A DNA stretch of 64,000 nt, taken from Pseudotabrizicola sp. (GTDB lineage Bacteria; Pseudomonadota; Alphaproteobacteria; Rhodobacterales; Rhodobacteraceae). Below, piece after piece: positions 1-9,570 of this stretch. The notes beneath the pieces were generated by a model. It made no database searches. It had not been told where the DNA came from and saw nothing but the letters and a program-made list of their open reading frames with translations. How positions within the stretch are numbered: position 1 is the stretch's first letter; each line of letters starts with the position of its first letter. Location: contig NZ_JAUSNR010000012.1 in NCBI RefSeq assembly GCF_030656345.1, positions 62,001-126,000 of the forward strand. Direction: 5' to 3'. The position numbers were made by a program, and so were the translations under genes.

Positions 1-855
1 TTTGCCGACAGCATGCTGGAACGCGTCATCGAAGAGCAGGCCCGTGGCGATTCTGCCCGCGCGGCAGACGTGCGGGCGCGGCTTGCCCCGGTGATCGGTG
101 ACAGCCTGCGCGGCGTAAAGGCAGGGTCCGAAAAGGCTGGGCAGGTCAAGGCGCTGCTGCAGGATATGGGCCTGTGGTCGCAATATCTGGAAGTGGGCAT
201 CGGCCCGGACGCCGAGATTTTCACCAAGGCGCAGCCGATGTCGTCTATGGGCTGCGGCGATCTGGTCGGCATTCACCCGATGTCGGAATGGAACAACCCG
301 GAACCAGAGGTGGTGCTGGTCATCCGTTCGGACGGTACCGTTCTGGGCGCAACGCTGGGCAATGACGTGAACTTGCGTGATGTCGAAGGGCGGTCGGCGC
401 TGTTGCTGGGCAAGGCCAAGGACAACAACGCATCCTGCGCCATCGGGCCGTTCATCCGCTTGTTCGATGCCGGGTTCACGCAAGATGATCTGGACCGCAC
501 AACGGTATTGCTGCGGGTTGAAGGGCAGGACGGGTTTGTCATGACCGGCGAAAGCCCGTTGCAGGCCATCAGCCGCACCCCGGTGGATCTGGTGGGCCAG
601 CTGCTGAACCGCTCGCATCAGTACCCTGACGGGGCGGTGCTGTTTCTGGGCACAATGTTTGCGCCCGTGAAGGACCGGCGCGGTGTGGGCCAAGGCTTTA
701 CGCATGAGGTCGGCGACCGGGTCGAAATCGCCTCGCCCCGCCTTGGGCGGCTGGTCAATTGGGTGGACCGGACCGACCGCTGCCCGGAATGGACCTTTGG
801 CACCCTCGCCCTGATGCAGAACCTGATGGCACGCGGTCTGGGCGAAAGGCTGTAA
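1..855 (+). CDS. Fumarylacetoacetate hydrolase family protein, 5'-truncated by window edge
   Basis: The frame is open from base 1 (F-A-D-S before the Met at 13), so the gene very probably starts upstream of the window. Counting from that Met, the FAH-fold metal site is visible as E97-P-E99 and D118 in GND, followed by R-D. Family members hydrolyse or dehydrate 2-oxo acids with Mg2+. A relative of similar full length is 2-keto-3-deoxy-pentonate dehydratase, but the substrate cannot be read here. It ends one base before the ATG of a TRAP small permease, so it probably acts on the acid brought in by that importer. Cytoplasmic; no signal seen in the visible part. Confidence 0.85.
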   Translation, partial: FADSMLERVIEEQARGDSARAADVRARLAPVIGDSLRGVKAGSEKAGQVKALLQDMGLWSQYLEVGIGPDAEIFTKAQPMSSMGCGDLVGIHPMSEWNNPEPEVVLVIRSDGTVLGATLGNDVNLRDVEGRSALLLGKAKDNNASCAIGPFIRLFDAGFTQDDLDRTTVLLRVEGQDGFVMTGESPLQAISRTPVDLVGQLLNRSHQYPDGAVLFLGTMFAPVKDRRGVGQGFTHEVGDRVEIASPRLGRLVNWVDRTDRCPEWTFGTLALMQNLMARGLGERL

Positions 856-856
856 G

Positions 857-1411
857 ATGACACGGGCGTCGTGGCTCTTCTTCCGGTTCCTGGATATCCT
901 GCTTGCCCTGTTGCTGGCGGGCATGGCGCTGATGGTCTTTGTCAACGTTGTCATGCGCTACACGATGAATTCGGGCTTCCCGCTTTCGGACGAGCTGTCA
1001 CGCTTTGCCTTTGTCTGGCTGACGTTTATCGGCGCGGTCGTGGTCTATCACCATCGTCAGCACATGGGGATGGAAACTGTGGTGGCGCAATTCGGTCACC
1101 GTGGCCGGCTGGTGCTGATGGGGATGTCAGACCTGATGATCCTCGGCTGTGCGGTTGTGCTGACGCATGGCACCTGGAAACAGCTGCCGATCAACGCGTC
1201 GATGAGCGCGCCGGTCTCTGGCCTGTCGATGGCCTGGGTCTACGGGATCGGGCTGTTTACTGGCACCGGAATTGTGCTGATCACACTGGAACGGCTTTTC
1301 CGCCTGACCTCCGGGCGCATGACCCAAGCTGAAATCCGCGGATTCGGTGGCGAGATGGAGGATCTTTACGGCACCAGTGGCAAGGTCAAGGCGGGGGAGC
1401 GCGGCGAATGA
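857..1411 (+). CDS. TRAP transporter small permease (DctQ family)
   Basis: 184 residues with four hydrophobic segments, starting at about residues 12-35, and the DctQ-type signature R-F-A-F-V-W-L-T-F-I-G near residues 50-60. It forms the membrane complex with the large permease encoded next, whose ATG overlaps this stop codon by four bases (ATGA). It begins one base after the FAH-family stop. TRAP importers use an ion gradient and a periplasmic binding protein to take up carboxylates. The long hydrophilic C-terminal tail (about 35 residues) is ordinary for the family. Confidence 0.9.
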   Translation: MTRASWLFFRFLDILLALLLAGMALMVFVNVVMRYTMNSGFPLSDELSRFAFVWLTFIGAVVVYHHRQHMGMETVVAQFGHRGRLVLMGMSDLMILGCAVVLTHGTWKQLPINASMSAPVSGLSMAWVYGIGLFTGTGIVLITLERLFRLTSGRMTQAEIRGFGGEMEDLYGTSGKVKAGERGE

Positions 1412-2685
1412 CCCTTCTGGTCTTCATCGTATCGCTTCTGGGGGCGATGACCATTGGCGTGCCGGTGGCCTTTGCGCTGATCTTCTGCGGCGTGATGCTC
1501 ATGACCTTCATGGGCATGTTCAATACCCAGATCATCGCCCAGAACATGCTGATCGGTGCCGATACGTTTACCCTGCTGGCCATCCCCTTCTTCATCCTTG
1601 CGGGAGAGCTGATGAATGCAGGCGGGTTGTCCAAACGCATCATCGAATTTGCGATTACCTGCGTTGGCCACATCCGGGGCGGGCTTGGTCTGGTTGCGAT
1701 TATCGCGGCGCTCATCATGGCCTCTATTTCCGGGTCGGCTGCGGCGGATACGGCCGCGCTGGCCGCGATCCTGATTCCGATGATGGCGAAGGCGGGCTAT
1801 AACGTGCCGCGTTCAGCAGGGCTGATCGCGGCGGGCGGGGTGATTGCGCCGGTGATCCCGCCGTCGATGGCCTTCATCATCTTTGGCGTTGCCGCCAACG
1901 TTTCCATCTCACAGCTGTTCATGGCGGGCATCGTGCCGGGCATGCTGATGGGCATTTCGCTTGTGGTGACCTGGCTGATCGTGGCGCGCAACGACAATGT
2001 CGAAACATTGCCAAGGGTCGGATGGGCCGAACGAGGGCGCGCGTCTGGCAGGGCGATCTGGGCGCTCGGCATGCCGGTCATCATTCTGGGCGGCATCAAG
2101 ATGGGTGTCGTGACGCCGACCGAAGCTGCGGTGATCGCCGCCTTTTATGCGCTGTTCGTCGGCATGGTCATCTACCGCGAGCTTAAGATTTCCGACCTGC
2201 TTGGCGTGCTGATCGCAGCCGGGCGCACCACGGCGGCGATCATGTTTCTGGTCTGCGCGGCATTGGTGTCCGCATGGCTGATCACGGCGGCCAACATTCC
2301 GAATGAAATCATCGGCTATATCGAGCCGCTGATTGAAAGCCCCAGAGTGTTGATGCTGGTTCTGATGCTGCTGATCCTTGTGGTTGGCACCGCACTTGAT
2401 CTGACGCCGACCATTCTGATCCTGACGCCGGTGCTGATGCCGATCGTCGCCAAGGCCGGGATCGACCCGGTCTATTTCGGGGTCATGTTCATCATGAACT
2501 GCTGCATCGGCTTGCTGACGCCGCCGGTGGGCGTGGTGCTGAACGTGGTGAGCGGCGTTGGCCGGGTGCCGCTTGGCAAGGTTATCCGGGGCGTATGGCC
2601 ATTCCTGATCGCCCAGATTCTGGTGATCCTGTTGCTGGTGGCGTTCCCCAGCATCGTGATCATTCCGGCAAGATGGTTCTATTGA
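1408..2685 (+). CDS. TRAP transporter large permease (DctM family)
   Basis: 425 residues, a normal DctM length, almost entirely hydrophobic with about 11-12 membrane segments. Family blocks are visible: G-V-P-V-A-F-A-L near the N terminus, SGSAAADTAAL about residue 110, the I-P-P-S motif near residue 150 and T-P-P-V-G-V about residue 370. It carries the ion-coupled transport path. The stop is followed after 22 bases by the binding-protein gene, so gene order is Q-M-P. It closely resembles the large permease at 47162-48439 (same length and same blocks), which suggests related substrates. Confidence 0.93.
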   Translation: MTLLVFIVSLLGAMTIGVPVAFALIFCGVMLMTFMGMFNTQIIAQNMLIGADTFTLLAIPFFILAGELMNAGGLSKRIIEFAITCVGHIRGGLGLVAIIAALIMASISGSAAADTAALAAILIPMMAKAGYNVPRSAGLIAAGGVIAPVIPPSMAFIIFGVAANVSISQLFMAGIVPGMLMGISLVVTWLIVARNDNVETLPRVGWAERGRASGRAIWALGMPVIILGGIKMGVVTPTEAAVIAAFYALFVGMVIYRELKISDLLGVLIAAGRTTAAIMFLVCAALVSAWLITAANIPNEIIGYIEPLIESPRVLMLVLMLLILVVGTALDLTPTILILTPVLMPIVAKAGIDPVYFGVMFIMNCCIGLLTPPVGVVLNVVSGVGRVPLGKVIRGVWPFLIAQILVILLLVAFPSIVIIPARWFY

Positions 2686-2707
2686 CGACAATCCTAGGGA
2701 GGAAACT

Positions 2708-3721
2708 ATGAAACATTCTACACTGAAAACAGCGCTTTTCCTGACAACGGTCATTGCGGCGGCCAGCCCGGCCTTCGCCCAGTTCACCGAGCGGACATTC
2801 CGCGTCTCGAACGGGATCAACGAGGATCATCCGGTTGCTGTCGGCATGCAGGCCATGCAGGTCTGTCTGGACGAAAAGACCGGCGGCATGATGAAGATGC
2901 AGGGCTTCTGGGGCGGCGCACTTGGCGGTGACCTGCAGGCGACGCAAGCCGTGCGCAGCGGTCTGCAAGAGGCGGTTGTCACCTCATCCTCGCCGCTGGT
3001 CGGCATGGAACCGGCGCTTGGCGTGTTTGACCTGCCGTTCCTGTTCCGCACCCCGGAAGAAGCCTATGCCGTCATGGACGGCCCATTTGGCGAAAACCTG
3101 AACGAAAAGCTGGATGCGGTCGGACTGGTCAACCTGGGCTACTGGGAAAACGGCTTCCGCAATATGTCCAACTCGCAGCGGCCCATCGAGACATGGGAAG
3201 ATTTCGAGGGCATGAAGGTGCGGGTGATGCAGAACAACATCTTCCTTGATACCTTCTCGAACTTCGGGGCCAACGCCACGCCGATGTCCTTTGGCGAAGT
3301 GTTCTCGGCGCTGGAAACCAAGGCGATTGACGCACAGGAAAACCCCTATGTGACCATCGACACCTCGAAATTCTACGAGGTGCAGTCCTACATCAGCGAA
3401 ACCCGGCACGCCTATACGCCGTTCCTGTTCCTGTTCTCGAAGGCAATCTTCAACACCTATTCGCCAGAAGAGCAGCAGGCTTTGCGCGATTGCACCATTG
3501 TCGGGCGCGATGTCGAACGGGCGGCAATTCAGGAGCTGAACCTGAAATCGCTGGCCAAGATGGAAGAGGCCGGGCTGAAGTTCAACACCATCTCGGCTGA
3601 AGATCAGGCTGCAATGCTGGAAAAGTCGCAGGTCGTTTACGAAAAGCACAAGGCTGCCATCGGTGAGGATGTTGTCGATCAGGTTCAGCAGATTCTGACC
3701 GAGTTGCGCGCAGCCCAGTAA
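2708..3721 (+). CDS. TRAP transporter solute-binding protein (DctP family)
   Basis: 337 residues with a Sec signal peptide ending at about AFA-Q (residue 24), so periplasmic. A strong ribosome site (GGGAGG, 2697-2702) precedes the ATG. DctP hallmarks are visible: YWENGFRN about residue 142, the V-R-V-M-Q-N segment with the conserved Arg that binds the ligand carboxylate, and ALETKAIDAQENP about residue 200. It is clearly homologous to the binding protein at 48477-49490. It is the last TRAP gene and is followed by a long hairpin at 3753-3788. The ligand is unknown; a carboxylate handled by the FAH-family enzyme is the likeliest. Confidence 0.92.
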   Translation: MKHSTLKTALFLTTVIAAASPAFAQFTERTFRVSNGINEDHPVAVGMQAMQVCLDEKTGGMMKMQGFWGGALGGDLQATQAVRSGLQEAVVTSSSPLVGMEPALGVFDLPFLFRTPEEAYAVMDGPFGENLNEKLDAVGLVNLGYWENGFRNMSNSQRPIETWEDFEGMKVRVMQNNIFLDTFSNFGANATPMSFGEVFSALETKAIDAQENPYVTIDTSKFYEVQSYISETRHAYTPFLFLFSKAIFNTYSPEEQQALRDCTIVGRDVERAAIQELNLKSLAKMEEAGLKFNTISAEDQAAMLEKSQVVYEKHKAAIGEDVVDQVQQILTELRAAQ

Positions 3722-3752
3722 CCTGAGCAAGCGTGAGTGGTTTTCACTGACC

Positions 3753-3788
3753 GGGCGCCCGGGGGCCGATATCGGCCTCCGGGCGCCT
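3753..3788 (+). terminator. Hairpin after the first dctP gene
   Basis: An 18-pair almost continuous palindrome centred on GAT/ATC with two G-T wobbles, 31 bases after the dctP stop. There is no T-run behind it, so it could be a weak terminator or an mRNA-end stabiliser. The EamA gene starts 21 bases downstream. Confidence 0.6.
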
Positions 3789-3809
3789 GAATGACTGCGG
3801 GGCCGTGAA

Positions 3810-4667
3810 ATGAAGACGAGACTGACCGGCAACATGGCCGGTGCGCTGCTGATGCTTCTGGGCATGGCGGCCTTTGCCGGAAATGATGCCATCGGCAAAT
3901 GGCTGGTGGCCGATTACGGCGTGGCGCAGGTGATTTTGCTGCGGTCGCTGGCGGCGTTGCTGATCATGGCACCGCTGATCCTGCGCGGTGGCCGGGTGAT
4001 GGACCGCATCCGGTCGGCCCCACGCCCCGGCTTGCAGGCGCTGCGCGCGATGTGCGCGACGGCTGAAGTGTTCTGCTTTTACGCGGCGGTGTCTTACATG
4101 CCTTTGGCCGATGTCATGGCGTTCTGGATGGCGGCGCCGATCTATGTCGTGGCAATCTCGCCTTTCCTGTTGGGCGAACGCGTTGGCAAACGCACCTGGA
4201 TGGCGGTTGCCGTTGGTTTTGTCGGCGTGCTGGTCCTGCTTGCCCCCTCGCTGCAGATTTCCGGGTGGGGGGCGGTCTATGCCCTGCTGGGCACGGCCAC
4301 CTTTGCCGCGATCATGGTTCTGGGACGGTCGCTTCGCGAAACGGCAGATCGTGATCTGGTGCTGTTCCAGCTTGCGGCGGCGGGACTTGCCGGGCTGGCC
4401 TTCGCGCCGTTTGACTGGCAGCCGGTGCAGTCCGGGGTTGATCTGGCGCTGCTGTTTCTGCTGGGGGTGGTGGCGACTGCGGCACATATGCTGGTGACCC
4501 GCGCGCTGAAACTGGCGGATGCCTCTGTCGTGGCCCCGCTGCAATATTCGCTGCTGGTCTGGGGTGTGGTATTCGGCTTTCTGGTCTTTGGTGATGTGCC
4601 TGCGCCGGCGATGCTGGTCGGCGCGGTGCTGATTGTGGTGTCAGGGCTGATCGTGCTGCGCCGCTGA
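3810..4667 (+). CDS. EamA/DMT-superfamily transporter
   Basis: 285 residues with about ten membrane segments arranged as two EamA repeats (roughly residues 8-138 and 148-283). The first begins with the usual GALLMLLGMAAFAGNDA pattern. DMT proteins move metabolites, often outward. The gene lies behind the hairpin that follows dctP and has only a poor Shine-Dalgarno site, so it may be read weakly from the TRAP operon or on its own. It converges on the M24 peptidase gene, with 16 bases between the stops. The substrate cannot be inferred. Confidence 0.88.
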   Translation: MKTRLTGNMAGALLMLLGMAAFAGNDAIGKWLVADYGVAQVILLRSLAALLIMAPLILRGGRVMDRIRSAPRPGLQALRAMCATAEVFCFYAAVSYMPLADVMAFWMAAPIYVVAISPFLLGERVGKRTWMAVAVGFVGVLVLLAPSLQISGWGAVYALLGTATFAAIMVLGRSLRETADRDLVLFQLAAAGLAGLAFAPFDWQPVQSGVDLALLFLLGVVATAAHMLVTRALKLADASVVAPLQYSLLVWGVVFGFLVFGDVPAPAMLVGAVLIVVSGLIVLRR

Positions 4668-4683
4668 TCCGGCAGCCAGTTGC

Positions 4684-5844
4684 CTAGCCGAAAGGCATTT
4701 CGGCTGAGGATGACGGGGCGCAGAACCAGACCGGGCCGTCATTCGACATGAACACAATGTCTTCCAGCCGCACACCACATTCGCCGTAAACACACAGCAT
4801 CGGCTCGATGGAAAAGCACATGCCCGGCTCCAGAACCGTGTCGTTGCCCGCCACGATCCATGGCTCTTCGTGCAGTTCCAGCCCAAGCCCGTGCCCGGTG
4901 CGGTGCGGCAGGCCCGGAACCTGATAGCCGGGGCCGAAACCGTCGGCGATCAGCGATCCGCGCGCCGCCGCATCGACCGAGGCGCAGGTCGCCCCCGGCA
5001 GCATTGCCGCCGCGAACCCGGCCATCTGAGCCCGGTGCTCACAGTCCCACAGATGGCTTTGCCGGGCGGTCGGCGTGCCGAAGACATAGGTCCGGGTGAT
5101 ATCGGATTGATAGCCATGCAGGCTGCCGCCCAGATCGACCAGCACCATATCGCCGGGGGTCAGGCTTTGCGCATAGGGCACGCCGTGCGGATAGGCCGTC
5201 GCCTCGCCGAACTGCACGGCGACGAACACCGGGGTCAGACCCAGCGCGCGGTGTGCTGCGTTGACAAAATCCGCCACCTCACGCGTGGAAATACCGGGCC
5301 GCAATCCGGCATGCACCGCCTTGTGCACGCGGTAGCTTGCCTCCATCGCCGCCTGCAAGATCGCTAGCTCTGCGGGGGATTTCCGGCAACGTTGTGCCGC
5401 GATCAGATCCTGCGCCGAACGCACCGCCAGATCGGGCAGCGCCATCACGCGATGGGCAAAGCCGAAGCGCATGCCGGGGTCCAGCGCGATGCGGCCTGTT
5501 GCGCGCGCTGCGATGAGCGCGAACGGGTCTTCATCTTCTTCCCACACCGCAATCTCACCGGGCAGTTGCAGCAGGGTTTCCAGCTTTGGCCGTTCAAAGT
5601 TCGGTGTCACATAGGTCAGGGTGCCATCCGCCAGCACCAGCGCCCCGTGCAGCCGTTCTGACGCGTGCAGCGTAAGCCCGGTGTAATAGGTCAGCGATGC
5701 CGTCGTATCCAGCCACACCGCAGCAATCCCCTGCGACCGCATTGCCTGCGCCAGCCCCGCCACCCGCGCGGAGAACTCGGCCGCGCTGATCGCGGGCACA
5801 TCCACTGGGCGGAAGCCCGCCAAAGCCGTGTCGTAATCGGTCAT
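4684..5844 (-). CDS. M24-family metallopeptidase (Xaa-Pro peptidase/creatinase fold)
   Basis: 386 residues: a creatinase-like N-terminal domain (about 1-150) and a pita-bread M24 domain. All five metal ligands are recognisable: D in LVDLGG, D in SDITRT, H in GHGLGLELHEEP, E in SIEPM and E in VRLED. It is the last gene of the minus-strand peptide-importer operon, 26 bases after the ATPase gene. That fits a cytoplasmic enzyme that splits the imported dipeptides, perhaps Xaa-Pro. M24 members also include creatinase and dimethylsulfoniopropionate lyase (DddP), so exact specificity is open. Confidence 0.88.
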   Translation of the reverse strand: MTDYDTALAGFRPVDVPAISAAEFSARVAGLAQAMRSQGIAAVWLDTTASLTYYTGLTLHASERLHGALVLADGTLTYVTPNFERPKLETLLQLPGEIAVWEEDEDPFALIAARATGRIALDPGMRFGFAHRVMALPDLAVRSAQDLIAAQRCRKSPAELAILQAAMEASYRVHKAVHAGLRPGISTREVADFVNAAHRALGLTPVFVAVQFGEATAYPHGVPYAQSLTPGDMVLVDLGGSLHGYQSDITRTYVFGTPTARQSHLWDCEHRAQMAGFAAAMLPGATCASVDAAARGSLIADGFGPGYQVPGLPHRTGHGLGLELHEEPWIVAGNDTVLEPGMCFSIEPMLCVYGECGVRLEDIVFMSNDGPVWFCAPSSSAEMPFG

Positions 5845-5870
5845 CTGCGCCGCTCCTGTCGTTTGGGTAT

Positions 5871-6731
5871 TCAGACCGGCGCGGCCAGTCGCGCGGCCTT
5901 GCGCCGTTCCACCCGCGCGCGGATTGCATCGACATCGGTGACCGGCGTCGCCGCGAACAGCGACCTTGTATAGGCGTGCTGCGGGTCGGCAAACAGCGCC
6001 TCGCGCGTGCCCTGTTCCACCGCGACCCCTTTGGAGATCACCATCACATCATCGGCAATGTAGCGCACCACCGACAGGTCGTGGCTGACGAACACGTAAG
6101 TGAGGCCAAATTCATCCTGCAGATCGGCCAGCAGGTTCAGCACCTGCGCCTGCACCGACAGGTCCAGCGCCGACACCGGCTCGTCCAGCACCAGAAGCTG
6201 CGGATTCAGCATCAGGGCCCGGGCAATCGCGATACGCTGGCGCTGACCACCCGAAAACATATGCGGATATCGGTTGAAATGTTCCGGCTGTAGCCCGACC
6301 TTTTTCAGCATCGCCTCGGCCCGGTCGCGCCGTTCGGTGGCGGGATAATCGGTGTTGATGACCAAAGGCTCCATCAGCACATTGCCGACCTTCTGGCGCG
6401 GGTTCAGGCTGCCATAGGGGTTCTGGAACACCATCTGCACCTTGGACCGCAGCGCCGGAGTTGGGCGCTTGCGGCTGATGTCCACAGCCTCACCATCAAT
6501 CAGCAGTGTGCCGCTGGTCGGCGCGTCGATCAGCGCGATGATCCGGGCCAGCGTCGATTTACCCGAGCCGCTTTCGCCGACGATGGCAAGGGTTTTGCCC
6601 TTTTGCACGCTGAAATCAATGCCGCGCAACGCGCGCACCTCGCGCCCGCCCACGAACATGCTGCCCGGCACATAGTAGTCTTGCACAATGGCGCGGCCCT
6701 CGACGACCGCAGTGGTTTTGGCTTCTGTCAT
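5871..6731 (-). CDS. Peptide ABC importer ATPase (DppF/OppF-like)
   Basis: 286 residues. Walker [10 protein letters not shown] (about residues 52-60), Q-loop in VFQNPYGSLNPR, signature FSGGQRQR, Walker B LLVLDEPVSALD and the switch His in VFVSHDLSVV are all present. The AAT-type C-terminal extension is short. Its ATG overlaps the stop of the preceding DppD-like ATPase by four bases. It forms the heterodimeric ATPase of a dipeptide/oligopeptide importer with that protein. Confidence 0.93.
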   Translation of the reverse strand: MTEAKTTAVVEGRAIVQDYYVPGSMFVGGREVRALRGIDFSVQKGKTLAIVGESGSGKSTLARIIALIDAPTSGTLLIDGEAVDISRKRPTPALRSKVQMVFQNPYGSLNPRQKVGNVLMEPLVINTDYPATERRDRAEAMLKKVGLQPEHFNRYPHMFSGGQRQRIAIARALMLNPQLLVLDEPVSALDLSVQAQVLNLLADLQDEFGLTYVFVSHDLSVVRYIADDVMVISKGVAVEQGTREALFADPQHAYTRSLFAATPVTDVDAIRARVERRKAARLAAPV

Positions 6732-7567
6732 GGCGTCACCTCCGGCACGAAGAAGTCTGAGACTGTGGGCAGCCGGTCGCCGGTCGCATGTTCCGGCAAC
6801 GCGGACAAAAGCGCGCGGGTATAGGCGTGCTGCGGATTTTCAAACAAAGACAGCACATCGGCCTCTTCCATCTTGCGGCCCTTGTACTGCACCACCACCC
6901 GGTCTGCGGTTTCGGCCACCACCCCCATGTCATGCGTGATCAGAATAAGCGCCATGCCATAATCTTCCTGCAACGCCATCAACAGATCGAGGATCTGTTT
7001 TTGAATCGTCACATCCAGCGCCGTCGTGGGCTCATCCGCGATCAGCAGGCGCGGGTTTGACGCAATGGCAATGGCGATCATCACCCGCTGGCACTGCCCG
7101 CCCGACATCTGGTGCGGATAGGCGGTGATCTTGTCCTCTGGCTCGGGGATGCCCACCGCGCGGAACAGGTCCAGCGCCTTGGCCCGCGCCTCGCGGTTTG
7201 ACAGGCCTAGGTTCAGTCGCAGGACTTCTTCGATCTGGAAACCCACGGTGAAGGCCGGGTTCAGCGAGGCGACAGGCTCCTGAAAGATCATCGTGATCTC
7301 GCGCCCGATCAGCCGCCGCCGCTCGGAAGCGGACAGGTTGGAGATATCCTGCCCGTCATAGGTCATCTCATCGGCGGTGATGGTGGCGGTGTCGGGCAAA
7401 AGCCCCATCACCGCCAGCATCGACACCGATTTGCCCGAGCCTGACTCGCCCACAATGGCCAGCACCTCACCCTTGTCGACATGCACGTCGATGCCGTCCA
7501 CGGCGGTAAAGCTGCCGGTTGCGGTGGCGAATTTGACGCTCAGGTTCCTGATGTTCAAAAGGGCCAT
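6728..7567 (-). CDS. Peptide ABC importer ATPase (DppD/OppD-like)
   Basis: 279 residues with Walker [11 protein letters not shown]-loop [10 protein letters not shown], signature MSGGQCQR, Walker [13 protein letters not shown] and switch region LILITHDMG. The family's C-terminal Cys-rich Fe-S-like region is absent: the protein ends soon after [14 protein letters not shown], shorter than E. coli DppD (about 330). It overlaps the next ATPase gene by four bases and follows the permease gene by four, so it is translationally coupled. Confidence 0.92.
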   Translation of the reverse strand: MALLNIRNLSVKFATATGSFTAVDGIDVHVDKGEVLAIVGESGSGKSVSMLAVMGLLPDTATITADEMTYDGQDISNLSASERRRLIGREITMIFQEPVASLNPAFTVGFQIEEVLRLNLGLSNREARAKALDLFRAVGIPEPEDKITAYPHQMSGGQCQRVMIAIAIASNPRLLIADEPTTALDVTIQKQILDLLMALQEDYGMALILITHDMGVVAETADRVVVQYKGRKMEEADVLSLFENPQHAYTRALLSALPEHATGDRLPTVSDFFVPEVTP

Positions 7568-7571
7568 GCGC

Positions 7572-8489
7572 TCAGCTCCGCTTCAGCTTGGGGTCCAACG
7601 CATCGCGCAGACCGTCGCCGGTCAGGTTGATCGCCAGAACCGAAATCAGGATCGCAAGGCCGGGGAAGGTCACAACCCACCACGCGCGCAGAATGAATTC
7701 ACGCGCTTCGGCCAGCATCGTCCCCCATTCCGGCGTCGGCGGCTGCGCACCCATGCCCAGAAAGCCAAGGGCAGCCGAGTCGAGCACGGCAGATGAGAAT
7801 GACAAAGTGGCCTGCACGATCAGCGGGGCCACACAGTTCGGCAGGATGGTGCGGAACATCAGCCGCAACCGCCCCGCCCCCGCCACCCGCGCGGCGGTCA
7901 CATAGTCGCGCTTCATTTCCGACATCACGGCAGCGCGGGTCAACCGCGCGAAATGCGGCTGATACACGATGGCAATCGCAATCATCGCATTGGTCAGCCC
8001 CGGCCCCAAGACCGCCACCAGCACCAAGGCCAGCAGCAGCGACGGAAACGCCAGAATCACATCCATCACCCGCATGATCACAGCATCGACCCAGCCGCCG
8101 AAGAACCCGGCCAGCAGCCCGATGATGATGCCGCCCACCAGCGCGATCGACACCACCACCACCCCGATGAACAGCGAATACTGCGAGCCGTAAATCAGCC
8201 GCGACAGCATATCGCGCCCCACCGCATCGGTGCCCAGCAGAAAGCCGCTGCGCCCGCCATCCTGCCAGATCGGCGGCACCAGCAGGGCATCGCGGTATTG
8301 CTGCGTCGGGCTGTGCGGGGCCAGCACCGGCGCCAGAAACGCGATCAGCACCAGCAGCACGAACACCACCAGCCCGATCACCGCGCCACGGTTCTGCCGG
8401 AAGTAAAACCAGAACTCGTCGATCATCTGGCGGCGGATCTGCGCATCCGTCAACCGCACCGGGGCCGTTACATTCAGTTGCTCATTCAT
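7572..8489 (-). CDS. Peptide ABC importer permease (DppC/OppC-like)
   Basis: 305 residues with six membrane segments. It has the OppC N-terminal region before the first helix (VVFVLLVLIAFLAPV, about residue 40), the LLGTDAVGRDMLSRLIYG block and the EAA loop around AARVAGAGRLRLMFRTILPN that contacts the ATPases. The start overlaps the stop of the DppB-like gene by four bases. Confidence 0.93.
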   Translation of the reverse strand: MNEQLNVTAPVRLTDAQIRRQMIDEFWFYFRQNRGAVIGLVVFVLLVLIAFLAPVLAPHSPTQQYRDALLVPPIWQDGGRSGFLLGTDAVGRDMLSRLIYGSQYSLFIGVVVVSIALVGGIIIGLLAGFFGGWVDAVIMRVMDVILAFPSLLLALVLVAVLGPGLTNAMIAIAIVYQPHFARLTRAAVMSEMKRDYVTAARVAGAGRLRLMFRTILPNCVAPLIVQATLSFSSAVLDSAALGFLGMGAQPPTPEWGTMLAEAREFILRAWWVVTFPGLAILISVLAINLTGDGLRDALDPKLKRS

Positions 8490-9493
8490 TTGATGCGGAT
8501 CCTCGGATTGATAAGGCCGTAGGTCAGGTCAACCAGCAGGTTCACCACCATCACCAGCGCCGCAATCAGCAACAGCCCGGATTGCACCACCGGATAATCC
8601 CGGCGCGAAATGGAATCGATCATCCATTTGCCGATGCCGGGCCATGAGAAAATCGTCTCGGTCAGGATTGCCCCGGCCATCAGCACGCCGATCTGCAAGC
8701 CTATTGTCGTCACAACCGGGATCATCGCGTTGCGCAGCGCATGAATGCCGATCACCCTGTACTGCGGCATGCCCTTGGCCCGCGCCGTGCGCACGTAATC
8801 TTCGCCCAGCACTTCCAGCATCGCCGACCGGGTCTGCCGCGCGATCACCGCCAGCGGAATCGTGGCCAGCACCACCGACGGCAGGATCAGGTGCCGCACG
8901 GCCGAGGTGAACGCGCCCGACTGCCCCGACATCAGGCTGTCGATCAGCATGAACCCGGTGCCGGTGGGGAAATAATACATCAGACTGATCCGACCCGACA
9001 CCGGGGTCCAGCCCAGAATGCCTGAGAAAAAGATGATCAGCAGCAGCCCCCACCAGAAAATCGGCATCGAAAAGCCCACAAGCGCCGCCGTCATCGAGAT
9101 CTGGTCAAACCAGCTGCCCCGCTTGATCGCCGCCAGAACCCCCACCGGCACCCCGATCAGCGTGGCGATGATGATGGCGCACAGACCCAGCTCGACCGTG
9201 GCCGGAAACAGCGCCATGAATTCGGTCAGCACCGGGCGCTTGGTCACCAGCGAGTTGCCAAGATCGCCCTGCAGCAAACGCCCCATGAAATCAAAGTATT
9301 GCAGCACGACGTGCTTGTCATAGCCAAGCATCGCGGTCAGCTCTGCATGCCGCTCCGGCGATACGCCACGCTCGCCCGCCATCAACAGCACCGGGTCACC
9401 GGGCAGGATGCGCACGAAGCTGAAGGCGATGATGGTGATTCCGATAAAGGTCGGCACCAGATAGAGAAGTTTAGAAAGGATGAAGCGGACCAT
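8486..9493 (-). CDS. Peptide ABC importer permease (DppB/OppB-like)
   Basis: 335 residues with six membrane segments. The N terminus VRFILSKLLYLVPTFIGIT and the RILPGDPV block are typical of DppB. The EAA loop is visible in YVRTARAKGMPQYRVIGIHALRNAMIP. It is separated from the upstream binding-protein gene by 77 bases that hold a strong GC hairpin (9516-9540). It forms the channel with the DppC-like partner. Confidence 0.94.
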   Translation of the reverse strand: MVRFILSKLLYLVPTFIGITIIAFSFVRILPGDPVLLMAGERGVSPERHAELTAMLGYDKHVVLQYFDFMGRLLQGDLGNSLVTKRPVLTEFMALFPATVELGLCAIIIATLIGVPVGVLAAIKRGSWFDQISMTAALVGFSMPIFWWGLLLIIFFSGILGWTPVSGRISLMYYFPTGTGFMLIDSLMSGQSGAFTSAVRHLILPSVVLATIPLAVIARQTRSAMLEVLGEDYVRTARAKGMPQYRVIGIHALRNAMIPVVTTIGLQIGVLMAGAILTETIFSWPGIGKWMIDSISRRDYPVVQSGLLLIAALVMVVNLLVDLTYGLINPRIRIK

Positions 9494-9515
9494 GCGTCAT
9501 TGTCCTTGTAAAACA

Positions 9516-9540
9516 CGCGGGGGGGCCATACCCCCCCGCG
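9516..9540 (-). terminator. Intercistronic hairpin between dppA-like and dppB-like genes
   Basis: A perfect 10-bp GC stem with a 5-base loop lies 30 bases after the binding-protein stop (minus strand) and is followed on that strand by TGTTTTAC, a weak U-tract. This fits partial termination or 3'-end protection that leaves more binding-protein mRNA than permease mRNA. Confidence 0.65.
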
Positions 9541-9570
9541 CGCCTGGTTTCAGTGAAGAGTGTCGCCCGC